Source: JAGVSR01 sp963742405 (GTDB taxonomy: Bacteria > Pseudomonadota > Alphaproteobacteria > Rhizobiales > Hyphomicrobiaceae). Taken from it: a DNA stretch of 64,000 nucleotides. Below, piece by piece: positions 18,746-28,579 of this stretch (position 1 is the first letter of the stretch; the number at the start of each line of letters is the position of its first letter). The notes beneath the pieces were generated by a model. That model was not told the DNA's origin. It saw only the letters and a list, made by a program, of their open reading frames with translations, and ran no database searches. The stretch covers positions 186,001-250,000 of the forward strand of contig CAVUMB010000006.1 of the NCBI GenBank assembly GCA_963742405.1, given 5' to 3'. A program made the position numbers and the translations under genes.

Positions 18746-19615
18746 ATGCGAAACAGCACACCGTCTCGACGTCCGTCCCGACGCCTGATGGGCGTAACGC
18801 TGGCGCTGATCGCAAGCCTCACCGCCGGTTGCGCATCCTCGATCGACGCGACGAGCGCCATCAATTCCGATCCGCCGGAAAAAATGTACGCGCAGGCCGA
18901 CGCGCTGATGACGTCGGGCAAATTTGAAGCGGCAGCCGCCAAATTCGAAGAACTTGACCGTTCGCATCCCTATTCGCCCGAAGCCCGGCGCGCCATGGTG
19001 CTGTCGGCATACGCGTATTTCAAAGCTGGGAAATACCCTGAAGCGATCGCTTCCGCCGAGCGCTATACCGTCATGCATCCCGGCACCAAGGACGCGCCGT
19101 TCGCGCATCACATCATCGGTTCGTCCTACTTCGACGACATCAAGACCGCCAATCGCGACCAGGGCGCAACGCGTAAAGCGCTCGAGCAGTTCAAGATCCT
19201 CAAGTCACGCTACCCCGACAGCACCTACGCGGAGAACGCCGACAATCGCATCCGTATTTGCGAAGACACGCTGGCCGCGCAGGAGATGGAAGTTGGCCGC
19301 TATTATCTGAAGCGCAAGAACTACATCGGAGCAATCAACCGGTTCAAAGTCGTCGTTTCGGATTATCAGACGACCAATCACGTCGAAGAAGCTCTCGCCC
19401 GCCTGACCGAATCGTACATGGCCCTGGGCGTCAAAGAAGAAGCGCAGACAGCCGCCGCCGTACTCGGCTACAACTTCCCTCAATCGAAGTGGTACAAGGA
19501 CAGCTACGCGCTGTTGCAATCGGATGGTCTCGCCCCGCGTGAAGATAGCGGATCATGGATCTCCAAGGCCTGGAAGAGCCTGCCAAGCGTCTCGCTCGGC
19601 GGCAATTCGGGCTGA
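18746..19615 (+). CDS. bamD: Outer membrane assembly lipoprotein BamD
   Basis: Lipoprotein of the BAM complex that folds beta-barrel proteins into the outer membrane. A basic N-terminus and hydrophobic segment end in the lipobox LTAGC with the lipidated Cys at residue 29. The body consists of TPR-like helices typical of BamD/ComL (KMYAQADALMTSGKFEAAAAKF, FDRSHPYSPEARRA-like blocks, SRYPDSTYAENA). The 289-residue length is normal. Its location after lpxC is conserved in Alphaproteobacteria, but the usual next gene, recN, is absent. Confidence 0.94.
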   Translation: MRNSTPSRRPSRRLMGVTLALIASLTAGCASSIDATSAINSDPPEKMYAQADALMTSGKFEAAAAKFEELDRSHPYSPEARRAMVLSAYAYFKAGKYPEAIASAERYTVMHPGTKDAPFAHHIIGSSYFDDIKTANRDQGATRKALEQFKILKSRYPDSTYAENADNRIRICEDTLAAQEMEVGRYYLKRKNYIGAINRFKVVVSDYQTTNHVEEALARLTESYMALGVKEEAQTAAAVLGYNFPQSKWYKDSYALLQSDGLAPREDSGSWISKAWKSLPSVSLGGNSG

Positions 19616-19669
19616 CATGCGGCTCACGGCAACGACGGCCGCCGCTCGACCTGCGGGAGCGATGCCGTC

Positions 19670-21866
19670 ATGACGAGCAAGACCCGGCGTCCAGCCAAAA
19701 CAAAGCTCGTCACATCTAAGTCCGCCGTAGCGTTAACTGTTGATACCGGCCGCGCCGAACGCGAGCCGGTTGCTGGCCTGTCAGCGGATGAAGCAGCCAC
19801 TGAACTGGAACGCCTCGCGCGCGAAATCGCTCGCCACGACCAGCTGTACTATCAGTCGGATGCACCGGAAATCTCGGACGCTGAGTACGATAGTTTGCGC
19901 CGTCGCAACGACGCGGTGGAAGCGCAATTTCCCGACCTCATCCGCACAGACAGTCCATCAAAGCGCGTCGGCGCCGAAGCCGCCGCCGGCTTCGGTAAAG
20001 TTCGCCACCGCGTGCCGATGCTGTCGCTCGGCAACGCGTTCGCCGATGATGACGTGGTCGATTTCGCGGCCCGCGTGCATCGCTTTCTCGGCCTCGACGA
20101 TACCGATCCCGTCGCGTTCGTTGCCGAACCGAAGATCGACGGCCTGTCGATTTCCATCCGTTTTGAGAATGGCCAGTTGGTCGAAGCCGCAACGCGCGGC
20201 GACGGCTCGGAAGGCGAGCGTGTCACCGACAACGTGCGGACTATTAAGGAGATCCCGCACAAGCTCGGGGGCAAAAACGTGCCCGACATCGTCGAAGTGC
20301 GCGGCGAGATCTATATGAGCCACGCCGATTTCAAGGCGTTGAACGAAGCGCAGGCGGCAGCCGGCGGAAAAATTTTTGCCAATCCGCGCAACGCGGCGGC
20401 AGGCTCGCTGCGCCAGCTCGATCCGATGATCACGGCCGCACGGCCCTTGCGTTTCTTTGCCTACGCGTGGGGCGAAATGTCGGAACTCGTCTCTGACACG
20501 CAGCACGGCATGATCGAGGCGATGCGCCATTGGGGCCTGCCGGTCAATCCATTGACGCGCCGTTGCCGGACGACCGACGAGTTGCTCGCGTTCTACAAAG
20601 AGATGGGCGAGAAGCGCGCCAAGCTCGGCTACGACATCGATGGCGTCGTCTATAAGGTTGACCGGCTCGACCTGCGCGAACGGCTCGGCTTCGTATCGCG
20701 CTCGCCGCGCTGGGCGATTGCGCATAAATTTCCTGCCGAACAGGCCATGACGGTCCTGCGCGCCATCGAAATCCAGGTCGGCCGCACCGGGTCTCTCACG
20801 CCCGTGGCCAAGCTCGAGCCGGTCACTGTCGGCGGTGTTGTTGTTTCCAATGCCACGCTGCACAACGAGGACGAGATCGCACGCAAGGATATCCGCGTCG
20901 GCGATACCGTTGTCATTCAGCGCGCCGGAGATGTGATCCCACAGGTCGTTTCGGTCGTCCTCGACAAGCGGCCAGCAATGGCGACAGCCGTTCCACATGC
21001 CGGCCGTCTGTCCTGTCTGCGGCAGCCATGCCGTGCGCGATGCGGATGCGGCTGAAAGCGAACGCGGCGTTGTGCGCCGCTGCACCGGCGGCCTGATTTG
21101 CCCCGCCCAGGCGAAGGAACGGCTGAAGCACTTTGTCTCCCGCCTTGCCTTCGACATCGAGGGCTTGGGTGAGGAGAAAATCGAACTTTTTTTTGATGAA
21201 GGTCTGTTGCGCACGCCCTCCGACATCTTCACGCTGCAAGACCGCGACGCAAAGAGCAACGCCCCGCTCAAATCGCGCAAAGGCTTCGGCGCCAAGTCGG
21301 TCGACAAGCTGTTCACGGCGATCGACGCGCGGCGCAAGATCGGACTGGAGCGGTTTTTGTATGCGCTGGGCATTCGCTACGTCGGAGAGCAGACGGCCAA
21401 GGACCTCGCCAAGGCTTATGGTTCGCTCGCCGATTTTCGCAAAGCCGTCGATGCCGCCATCGAAGGCGGCAAAAGCAGCGAAGCCTACGCCGACATCGAC
21501 AACATCGAAGGTATCGGCGAGACCGTGGTCGATGCGTTGATCGACTTCTTCTCCGAGCCGCATAACGTTACAGCAGTCGACGCCCTCTTGGCCGAAATCG
21601 CCGTTGAGCCATACGAGCGCGTCGCGGCAGCGGCGTCGCCCGTGACGGGTAAAACGGTGGTCTTCACTGGCTCCCTCGTCCGTCTGTCCCGCAACGAAGC
21701 CAAAGCCCAGGCCGAACGGCTCGGCGCGAAGGTGGCGAATTCAGTCTCCAAGAAAACCGACTATGTCGTCGCCGGTGCGGACGCCGGGTCCAAACTCGTG
21801 AAGGCGCAGGAACTGGGCGTAACGGTCCTGACCGAAGACGAGTGGATCGCGCTCATCGGCACCTGA
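19670..21866 (+). CDS. ligA: NAD-dependent DNA ligase LigA, interrupted by a +1 frameshift
   Basis: Replicative DNA ligase. The adenylation domain carries the nucleophile K155 in EPKIDG; the OB fold runs to about residue 435. The frame then breaks: removing one A at 20986 changes ...gcgacagcc... to codons for MATPFHMPAVCPVCG, joining directly to the zinc finger (CPVCGS ... CTGGLICPAQ), the HhH domain and the C-terminal BRCT domain (TGKTVVFTGSL onward). The repaired protein has 731 residues with a ~35-residue N-terminal extension. Since ligA is normally essential, a base-calling error is the most likely explanation. It ends 9 bases from the convergent pepP-like gene. Confidence 0.92.
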
Positions 21867-21875
21867 GGCTGCCGG

Positions 21876-23693
21876 TTAAATTGGCTGCGTCGCCGCAGTC
21901 AGCCATTGCAACGCATCGTCGTCGCCTTCAAGCTCCGCACCAATCATTTCCGCAACCCGCGTGTGATAGGCGTTGAGCCACGCGCGTTCGTCCTTGTTAA
22001 GCAGATCCTTGGCAATGAGCCGCCGGTCGATGGGGACGAGCGTGAGCGTTTCAAAGCCCATCATCGGCCGCTCGCCGCCGTCCGGAACCGTGGCCTCGGT
22101 AATTAAAACCAGGTTTTCGATGCGAATTCCGTACGCCCCGGTCTTGTAGTAACCCGGTTCGTTGGAGCAGATCATACCCGGTTCGAGCGCCACCATGCCC
22201 GCGCGCGAGATCGACTGCGGCCCCTCGTGAACGGAGAGATAGCTGCCAATGCCGTGCCCGGTCCCGTGGTCGTAATCGAGGCCATGTTCCCATAGCGCAC
22301 GGCGCGCAAAAGGATCGAGATCGATGCCACGGGTGCCTTTGGGAAACCGCGCCGTGGCGATGGCAATATGACCCTTGAGCACGAGTGTCGCGCGCTGCTT
22401 CATTTCAGCGGACGGCGAACCGATCGCGATTGTGCGAGTCACGTCGGTCGTGCCGTCCTCGTATTGCGCGCCGGAGTCGAGCAGGAACAACTCGCCTTTT
22501 CCGATCAGCCGATTGGTTTTTTCCGTCACGCGGTAATGAACGATGGCCCCGTGCGGCCCCGACCCCGAGATTGTGTCGAATGAAATTTCCCTCAGGTGCT
22601 TGGAGGCGGCGCGCATCTCCTCGAGTTTGCGCACGGCCGTGATCTCATCGAGCTTGCCGCCGGCGGCGGCAACGTCCAGCCAGGCAAGGAATCGCACCAG
22701 CGCAGCGCCGTCACGAATATGGGCCTTTCGCGCCCCGGCGATCTCGGCGGGGTTCTTGATCGCTTTCAGCCCGATGCACGGATCGGCTGCCGCCGCGAGA
22801 GCCTTCGGGCCGAGCCCCCGCGCCAGCGCAAACGCGGCCGTTTCCGGGTCCAGCCGGACCGGCAGTCCCTCGACCTTGAGCGCCGCAATGCGAACGGGCA
22901 GCTGTGCCGGTGCCGAAATCTTCGCTGTTTCTTCCAACGTGCTGCGAACGTCTTTGGAAAGCTTGCTGTCATCGATGAAAAGTTCAGGCATGCCGCTCGC
23001 TGGTACAATGGCAAATGCGAGCACGACGGGATTATGCGCGATATCCGAGCCGCGGATGTTGAACAGCCAGCAGATACTGTCCGGCAGTGTCAGAACGAGA
23101 TGGGCGTGTCCGTCGGCTCGTAGTCGCTTTTGGACGTCGGCAATCTTTTTCGCAGCTGCCCGCCCGGCCTTTTTCAATGGGTGCAGAAGAACCGGGTTGC
23201 GCGGTGGCACGGGCCGATCCTTGCCCCATGCTCGATCAACGGGATTGCGCGACAGGGGTTTCAGCTTCAAGCCCTTGCGACTGACCTGCGTTTCGAGGCG
23301 GCGAATTTCACCGGCCGTATGCAGCCACGGATCGAAACCGATGACGGCTCCGCTTTCCAGTTGAGCGGTCAGCCACTCGGCAAGATGAGCCCGCGCGATG
23401 CCCGGAAAATCGAAGATGTCCGCGTCGCACTCCTGCGCTGCCTGGATCGTGTAACGGCCATCGACGAACAGCGCCGCCTGCTCGGTCGTGACAACAGCAA
23501 GTCCTGCGCTGCCCGAAAACCCGGTTAGCCACCGGAGACGGTCGGCCGACGGCGGCACATACTCGCCCTGATGCTCATCGGCACGCGGCACCAGAAACGC
23601 ATCGATCTTTTGCGCGGCCATGATTTCGCGCAGCCGCACCACGCGCGGCGCAGCGGTCGAAGGATCAGCGGAGGCGGTGAATGTTTGGAACAT
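21876..23693 (-). CDS. pepP: Xaa-Pro aminopeptidase (M24B, long form)
   Basis: Metallopeptidase removing N-terminal residues that precede proline. Two creatinase-like N-terminal domains (residues ~15-300) precede the pita-bread catalytic domain with metal ligands in LLDSGAQYEDGTTDVTRT and HGTGHGIGSYLSVHEGP, and in the EPGMICSNEPGYY region. The 605-residue, three-domain layout matches the eukaryote-like cytosolic APP1 form rather than the 440-residue E. coli PepP, so the symbol is used loosely. No signal peptide is seen. prmA lies 57 bases upstream on the same strand. Confidence 0.92.
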   Translation of the reverse strand: MFQTFTASADPSTAAPRVVRLREIMAAQKIDAFLVPRADEHQGEYVPPSADRLRWLTGFSGSAGLAVVTTEQAALFVDGRYTIQAAQECDADIFDFPGIARAHLAEWLTAQLESGAVIGFDPWLHTAGEIRRLETQVSRKGLKLKPLSRNPVDRAWGKDRPVPPRNPVLLHPLKKAGRAAAKKIADVQKRLRADGHAHLVLTLPDSICWLFNIRGSDIAHNPVVLAFAIVPASGMPELFIDDSKLSKDVRSTLEETAKISAPAQLPVRIAALKVEGLPVRLDPETAAFALARGLGPKALAAAADPCIGLKAIKNPAEIAGARKAHIRDGAALVRFLAWLDVAAAGGKLDEITAVRKLEEMRAASKHLREISFDTISGSGPHGAIVHYRVTEKTNRLIGKGELFLLDSGAQYEDGTTDVTRTIAIGSPSAEMKQRATLVLKGHIAIATARFPKGTRGIDLDPFARRALWEHGLDYDHGTGHGIGSYLSVHEGPQSISRAGMVALEPGMICSNEPGYYKTGAYGIRIENLVLITEATVPDGGERPMMGFETLTLVPIDRRLIAKDLLNKDERAWLNAYHTRVAEMIGAELEGDDDALQWLTAATQPI

Positions 23694-23750
23694 GGAGCTT
23701 GTTTAAGCGGACGCGGCCCGCCATGCAATGCAGCACAGTCACAGGTCGGG

Positions 23751-24626
23751 TCAGCGCCGCGTGAGCGTCAGCGTCGACCATCCGGTAACACGATCGTGCC
23801 GATCGATGGCAAAACCTTGCGCCACGAACGCCGCGATGACGGACGGGGCCTGAGGCACAAGAATTCCCGATAGCACGAGTTTGCCGCCGGGAGTGATGAC
23901 CCGTCGGATGTCCCGCGCCAGACGCATCAGCGGATCGGCAAGGATGTTGGCGACAATGAAATCGAATTTCCGCCGTCGCCGCAGTTTCGGATGATGGAGG
24001 CCTGTCGCGACCAGTGTCGTAATTCGCCCCGGCGCGGTGTTTGCCGCGATGTTGCTTCGTGCCACATCCACCGACGTCGGATCCATATCGGTGGCTGTGA
24101 CCGCCGAACGAGGCAGAACCCGCGCCACCCCGATAGCGAGCACGCCCGATCCGCAACCCAGATCGAGCACCCGGCGGAAACTTCGGCCGCGCGTCAGACG
24201 GTCGATCGCGGTTAGACAGCCGTAGGTTGTCGCGTGATGCGCCGTGCCGAAAGCTTCGCCGGCGTCGATCAGGATGGCATTTGGCCCTTGCGCGACGCGG
24301 CTGATATCATGCGAGCCGTGCACGGTGAACCGTCCAGCCACGACCGGCGGCAGCGCAGCCTGCGAGATGGCGACCCAGTTCAAGGCTGGCACGTCCTCGA
24401 CCAAGATCGGCGGCACATCGAGTCCCGTTACCTCTGCAAGGTATCCGCGAAGGTCGTCTGCATCGGGCAATTCGTTGAAGTAGGCATCAATGCGCCAGCC
24501 ATCGGCCGGCGCTTCGAACAGCGTCAGGGCCTCAGGCGGCGGCTCCACGAGATCCTGGAGCGCGCCGGCCAGCGTGCGCGCCAAGTCGCGATCGAATGTA
24601 ACGAGACTGAGCTTGCGGGCGGTCAT
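23751..24626 (-). CDS. prmA: Ribosomal protein L11 methyltransferase
   Basis: SAM-dependent enzyme that methylates ribosomal protein L11. The N-terminal substrate-recognition half is followed by AFGTAHHATTYGCL and the SAM loop VLDLGCGSGVLAIG (residues 153-166), with VANILADPL forming the N-[DP]-P-type catalytic motif region (here NILADP). The length (291) is typical. It probably shares a transcript with the downstream Xaa-Pro aminopeptidase gene, an arrangement known from related bacteria. Confidence 0.93.
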   Translation of the reverse strand: MTARKLSLVTFDRDLARTLAGALQDLVEPPPEALTLFEAPADGWRIDAYFNELPDADDLRGYLAEVTGLDVPPILVEDVPALNWVAISQAALPPVVAGRFTVHGSHDISRVAQGPNAILIDAGEAFGTAHHATTYGCLTAIDRLTRGRSFRRVLDLGCGSGVLAIGVARVLPRSAVTATDMDPTSVDVARSNIAANTAPGRITTLVATGLHHPKLRRRRKFDFIVANILADPLMRLARDIRRVITPGGKLVLSGILVPQAPSVIAAFVAQGFAIDRHDRVTGWSTLTLTRR

Positions 24627-24695
24627 GCAACACGAATGAGAGCGCAGCCGGGCGATAGCGTGCGCCGATGAGGGATGCGGCTGGGTAGCCTAGAA

Positions 24696-26111
24696 TTACA
24701 GGTGTGGGAAGTCCTCGGCGTCAAGCTCGGACCCTTCCGCGCGCGCTCCGTCCGGCAGGTCGTCCAGAAACCGGTCCCACTTGGCATCCAGATGTGCCGC
24801 AGCATCGGTCGGCGAGAGGGTGTGCAAAGTCCCGTCGGCGCCTTCCGTCACGACGCCGTCGGCGATGAGCCGCTCCAGCGCGTCGGGCAGGTCAAAGTTC
24901 ACGCGGACGTCGAATGTTGTCTGGAGGTAGTTCTCGATGACGCGATCGATGACGGGAAGGTCCGAGCGCTTGGCCGCCTCTTTGGCCAGCACGCTGTAGA
25001 GCAGGATTTCTTCCTTGACATCCTCTTCGGCGGCCCGCTCCGACAGCTTGATCAAGACGCCGCGATTATCCGCCATGGCGTGGAAGTAAAGGTTCTGCGC
25101 CATCACGACCATGTAACGCTGCTTTTGATTGAAAAAGTTCACGCCCTGGCGGAAAGCAATGCCGCCAAGTCCGGCGACAGCGCCCATCAGCGCGACCGGA
25201 TTGGCGATGGTCAGGCCGCCCGCCGCCAGCTTGCCGGCGGTTCCCACAAGTCCCATGCCCATCGCGCCGCCGCCCGTGACACCGAGCTTGATCTTGTCGA
25301 GCAGCCGGAATTTGACCCGCGTGTTGGGGAACACCATCTCCAGATCGCTGCGCGGAATATTCTTGAACAGCTTGATATAGATGTTGCCTTCCTTGACCTC
25401 GGTCGACAGGCTGCCGCGCATCTGCGTGACGAATTTGGCTGCCTCTGCCTCGCTGATATTGCGATCCGCCATCACCTCCTTCACTCGGACATCGAAAGGC
25501 TTCAGCTTGAACAGCAAAAGGAGGCGGCGATAGATCGGAACGTCAAACTCCTCCTTGCGCATGAACTTGCGATAGTTGGTGCGCCGGTCGCGTTTCATCG
25601 ACGCGCCGCGATAGTAGAGGAGGCATTCTTCAAAGACGCCGAGATCGACGTGCAGGTCGAGACCGTAGTGGCTGTCCTTGGTTAGGATCATTTCGACCGA
25701 TTTCGGATCGATGCGGACATAATTCGCCTGCTCGAGGATTCGCTCGATTTCGCAAACAGTGCGCTTCTGCAGCTTCTTTTTATCCGTCGCGGAGTATTCA
25801 CGGGTGATGAGGAGATCGCTGTCGGGGTCGAACGGTTCATAGGCGCGTAGCAGCGACATGAGCCGCTGAGTGTGCTTCTGCCGGCGCCAGAAGTTTAAAT
25901 AGCGAAAAAACCGCCGCGCGCGTTCGCAGTCGCCATTTGGCCAGGCCGCAGGTACGGTAAGGCGGTCGACCAAAGCCAGAGTTGTGACGGGAATGAAACG
26001 CTCAAGGGCCGGAGTGATGTTCGGCGCTGACGGTTGCGCGGCAGGTGTTGGGGCCCCGGGCCGGCCATGACCCTGTCCCGCCGCCGCCGATGCAGCCGTT
26101 GCTGTGACCAT
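24696..26111 (-). CDS. DUF3754 (TMEM143-like) membrane protein
   Basis: 471-residue protein with a low-complexity Ala/Pro N-terminus, a conserved alpha/beta region (FRYLNFWRRQKHTQRLMSLL, ILEQANYVRID), then a glycine-rich hydrophobic stretch around residues 283-330 that likely forms paired membrane segments, and an acidic C-terminal helix region. This is the architecture of the DUF3754/TMEM143 family, whose human member is mitochondrial; no biochemical role is established to my knowledge. It lies 69 bases upstream of prmA on the same strand and faces away from the gene at 26376. Confidence 0.8.
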   Translation of the reverse strand: MVTATAASAAAGQGHGRPGAPTPAAQPSAPNITPALERFIPVTTLALVDRLTVPAAWPNGDCERARRFFRYLNFWRRQKHTQRLMSLLRAYEPFDPDSDLLITREYSATDKKKLQKRTVCEIERILEQANYVRIDPKSVEMILTKDSHYGLDLHVDLGVFEECLLYYRGASMKRDRRTNYRKFMRKEEFDVPIYRRLLLLFKLKPFDVRVKEVMADRNISEAEAAKFVTQMRGSLSTEVKEGNIYIKLFKNIPRSDLEMVFPNTRVKFRLLDKIKLGVTGGGAMGMGLVGTAGKLAAGGLTIANPVALMGAVAGLGGIAFRQGVNFFNQKQRYMVVMAQNLYFHAMADNRGVLIKLSERAAEEDVKEEILLYSVLAKEAAKRSDLPVIDRVIENYLQTTFDVRVNFDLPDALERLIADGVVTEGADGTLHTLSPTDAAAHLDAKWDRFLDDLPDGARAEGSELDAEDFPHL

Positions 26112-26375
26112 GTCGTCATTCCCCTCCGCGCCACCGCGGCGGCATACTGGCCGCCGATTTGCTCCTTGTCGAGACGATCGCCCGCCCGTGGCGCCTCTCG
26201 TCGTCGACTAAAAGCTGTGGTCGCGCAACGTGGCAGACCCATGACTTCGGCTGAGCCTGCCAACTACCAGCCGCTTTGAGCATAACAAAATGCTTTCTCG
26301 CTTGCCTTAGTCACGCCGTTGTCGCCCCGGAAACAGGACACTACACTGTCATTGGACATCGGGGAGAGACAGTCG

Positions 26376-27707
26376 GTGCGGCGCGGTTTTCGTTGGTTGG
26401 TTTTCGGGGCGGCCGGGTTATGGACCCTGCCGGCGACCGGCATGGACGGACCCGCACCGGTCCGCCGCCTCGCCATGCCCTACAGCTGCAGCGTCGAGAA
26501 TAATATTGTCGTCGTGCGGCCAAGCCCCGAACGCGTATTCGAAATAGTCGGGGATAGCGAGGAACGGCTTTTTACGACGTGTGATCCGCCGTTCTCCAAC
26601 AATTGCCGATCCCTGACCGTGCACAAGTTCGACGTCGCCTGCGGCCTCGATCGGGTTGCGTGGCCTCGCATCGTGGCCGCCATCGGCCGAACCACTGCCG
26701 GCGATGCGTCTATCTCGAAGGGCCATGTCATTCTCGCCCGGGAGGCCGACCGGGCTCAGGGACACGCGCGCAGTTGCGCTGACCGCAGCAATACGGCCGA
26801 AGTCGGTGGCGAATGCCTGCCATGGCGCGTGCGCAAACCCACCGAGCGCTTGGTTCTGCCGACAGGCTTTGCGCCTTTGCGCGAAGTTGGCGGCCGCCTC
26901 GTCGATGGAACGTTTCCATCGGCCTACGCCGCCGCCGATCTGAATAGCGAGTTGACGGTATCTCTGCCCGGCAGCGGGCCGTTTCGCATGACACCCGATG
27001 CCGGTTCCGACGACGCCTTCGCAGCGTTGCAGCAGGTTGCCGCGACGGAGACGCCGGCAAAGGACATCGATCATGGCGGCGGTTGGACAACGTCCTTGTC
27101 GTTCAGCACGACACGCGATGCCGACCCCGAACTCATCATCGCCAATGTGTCAGACTTGGCGCGGGCCGACGCCGGGCCACCTGCGCCGCCGTTCAATCCG
27201 CTGCTGCCGTGGCTTGCCCTGTTCGGGTGCCTGGGGCTTGCGGCACTCTACATCTTGCGTATGCCGCACTTGCGCACAGCCGTACCCGATCTGTCTGAAG
27301 CTGCCGCTGGCGTCGGACGCAATTTGCGCAAGATCCAGGACTTCGCCGGAGATACACTCAGCGATTGGCGCACCAAGCTTGCCGACGATACGAATGAGCC
27401 GGCGATGCCGCATGGCGAGACGGCGACTGACCCGGCGCTCTCCAGCGCCATCCTGCAGTTGAAAGCCATGCTGGCCCGGACCGAAGCGGCCATCGCAATG
27501 CTGTCCAGCGCCGCCATGGTGCGCGATGTGATGCAGACGGAAATCGACGCCATACGCATGCGGCTGGACGGGGCGGAAAAGGCCGCGCGCCGGGGCTCGA
27601 CGCCGGTCATGAAGCTCGCCGCGCAGTTCCGCCAGATCGCGCGCGATATCGACCGCGTTCAGGCTCTGACGGAGAGCGCCGCGCAAAGCTTTGGTTCCAA
27701 AGGTTGA
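26376..27707 (+). CDS. Unrecognised exported, membrane-anchored protein with C-terminal coiled coil
   Basis: I do not recognise a family. From GTG 26376, preceded by GGGGAGAG, the protein (443 residues) starts with a signal-like MRRGFRWLVFGAAGLW. A Cys-containing periplasmic region follows (PYSCSVENN, CDPPFSNNC, ADRSNTAEVGGECLPWRV; several paired Cys suggest disulfides), then one membrane span (LLPWLALFGCLGLAALYIL) and a cytoplasmic helical tail with heptad-like spacing (ILQLKAMLARTEAAIAML). Upstream TTG codons could lengthen it by 19 residues. It runs convergently into the bactofilin gene. Confidence 0.75.
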   Translation: MRRGFRWLVFGAAGLWTLPATGMDGPAPVRRLAMPYSCSVENNIVVVRPSPERVFEIVGDSEERLFTTCDPPFSNNCRSLTVHKFDVACGLDRVAWPRIVAAIGRTTAGDASISKGHVILAREADRAQGHARSCADRSNTAEVGGECLPWRVRKPTERLVLPTGFAPLREVGGRLVDGTFPSAYAAADLNSELTVSLPGSGPFRMTPDAGSDDAFAALQQVAATETPAKDIDHGGGWTTSLSFSTTRDADPELIIANVSDLARADAGPPAPPFNPLLPWLALFGCLGLAALYILRMPHLRTAVPDLSEAAAGVGRNLRKIQDFAGDTLSDWRTKLADDTNEPAMPHGETATDPALSSAILQLKAMLARTEAAIAMLSSAAMVRDVMQTEIDAIRMRLDGAEKAARRGSTPVMKLAAQFRQIARDIDRVQALTESAAQSFGSKG

Positions 27708-27782
27708 TGGCTCGGCATTGACTTGCCGGATCGCCAAGATTTCGCCAAGCAAGCCATCGATGTCGCAGCGGAAATGCGCATG

Positions 27783-27820
27783 AAAAAGCCCGGCGTGGCC
27801 GTAGGGGCCGATCGCCGGGC
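27783..27820 (-). terminator. Bidirectional terminator between convergent genes
   Basis: The hairpin gcccggcg / cgccgggc spans 27788-27820 with a 17-base loop that can itself pair. Five A residues precede it on the + strand, so the - strand transcript of the bactofilin gene ends in U residues. On the + strand it lies 80 bases past the stop of the 26376-27707 gene, followed by attgttt. Confidence 0.7.
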
Positions 27821-27858
27821 TATTGTTTCGACAAGACGCCGGGGGCGTTCGAGCTCAA

Positions 27859-28458
27859 TTATGGATAATTCGATTGGCCCGAAGGGATCGTCCCGTTCGA
27901 CTGATCGCTCCAGCCACTGACCGACGACGCGGGCTTGGCGACGGAAAGCGCGGCAGCGGGTTCGGTTTGCGGCGCAATTTCCGCTGGATCGCGCACCCGA
28001 CGCGAACGACCGTCAAAGCTGGCACCCTGTTCGATCGAGAGATACTCGGCGGCGATGTCGCCCTCGACCTCGGCTGTTGAATGCAGGATGACCCTGTTTG
28101 ACAGGATCGCGCCATTCACACGCCCCTTCACCTCGACGGCTTCGGCCGTGATCGAACCGGTAATGATGGCTTCCTGGCCCACATCGAGTTGCCGCGAGTG
28201 GACATCGGCTTGGATGTTGCCGTTGAGGCGTAGCGTGCCTTTGCAGCGGATCGTGATCGACTGGCCTTCGATGCTGAGATCGCTTCCGATCAGCGACTCT
28301 TCTCGTCCGCCCGAGTTATGGCCGGCAACCGATCCAAAGGCCGGCGCGCCGCTCATCTGTGCAGCCATATTCTGTGCGGCCAAGTGTTGTGCCACGGGCT
28401 TCTGCGCCGCGACGAGCCGTGCCGGCGCGGCCGGTTCCGATTTCCGATTGAACACCAT
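27859..28458 (-). CDS. Bactofilin family cytoskeletal protein
   Basis: Bactofilins polymerise without nucleotide into membrane-associated filaments that position cell-wall or polar proteins. The ~100-residue beta-helical core is visible as short hydrophobic repeats (LIGSDLSIEGQSITIRCKG, GNIQADVHSRQLDVGQEAII, VEVKGRVNGAILSNRV), flanked by disordered Ala/Pro-rich ends, as usual. Starting at ATG 28458 (MVFNRKSEP) gives 199 residues; a longer open frame upstream lacks a good start. It sits 121 bases downstream of the RTX gene on the same strand. Confidence 0.9.
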   Translation of the reverse strand: MVFNRKSEPAAPARLVAAQKPVAQHLAAQNMAAQMSGAPAFGSVAGHNSGGREESLIGSDLSIEGQSITIRCKGTLRLNGNIQADVHSRQLDVGQEAIITGSITAEAVEVKGRVNGAILSNRVILHSTAEVEGDIAAEYLSIEQGASFDGRSRRVRDPAEIAPQTEPAAALSVAKPASSVSGWSDQSNGTIPSGQSNYP

Positions 28459-28579
28459 GTAACGCTCCCACTCCTCGTAACCCGAACGTGCCCCGAGAAA
28501 GAGGGAATGCAGCGGCCGCATGGTCGAATTATGTCGCACGCCAAAGCGCGCATTCTGCTCTTAACGATCAGAAGGTCGA

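Noticed and set aside
24675..25685. 336-codon + strand frame over the DUF3754 gene
   Set aside because: Shadow of the real - strand gene, which has the family pattern and membrane segment.
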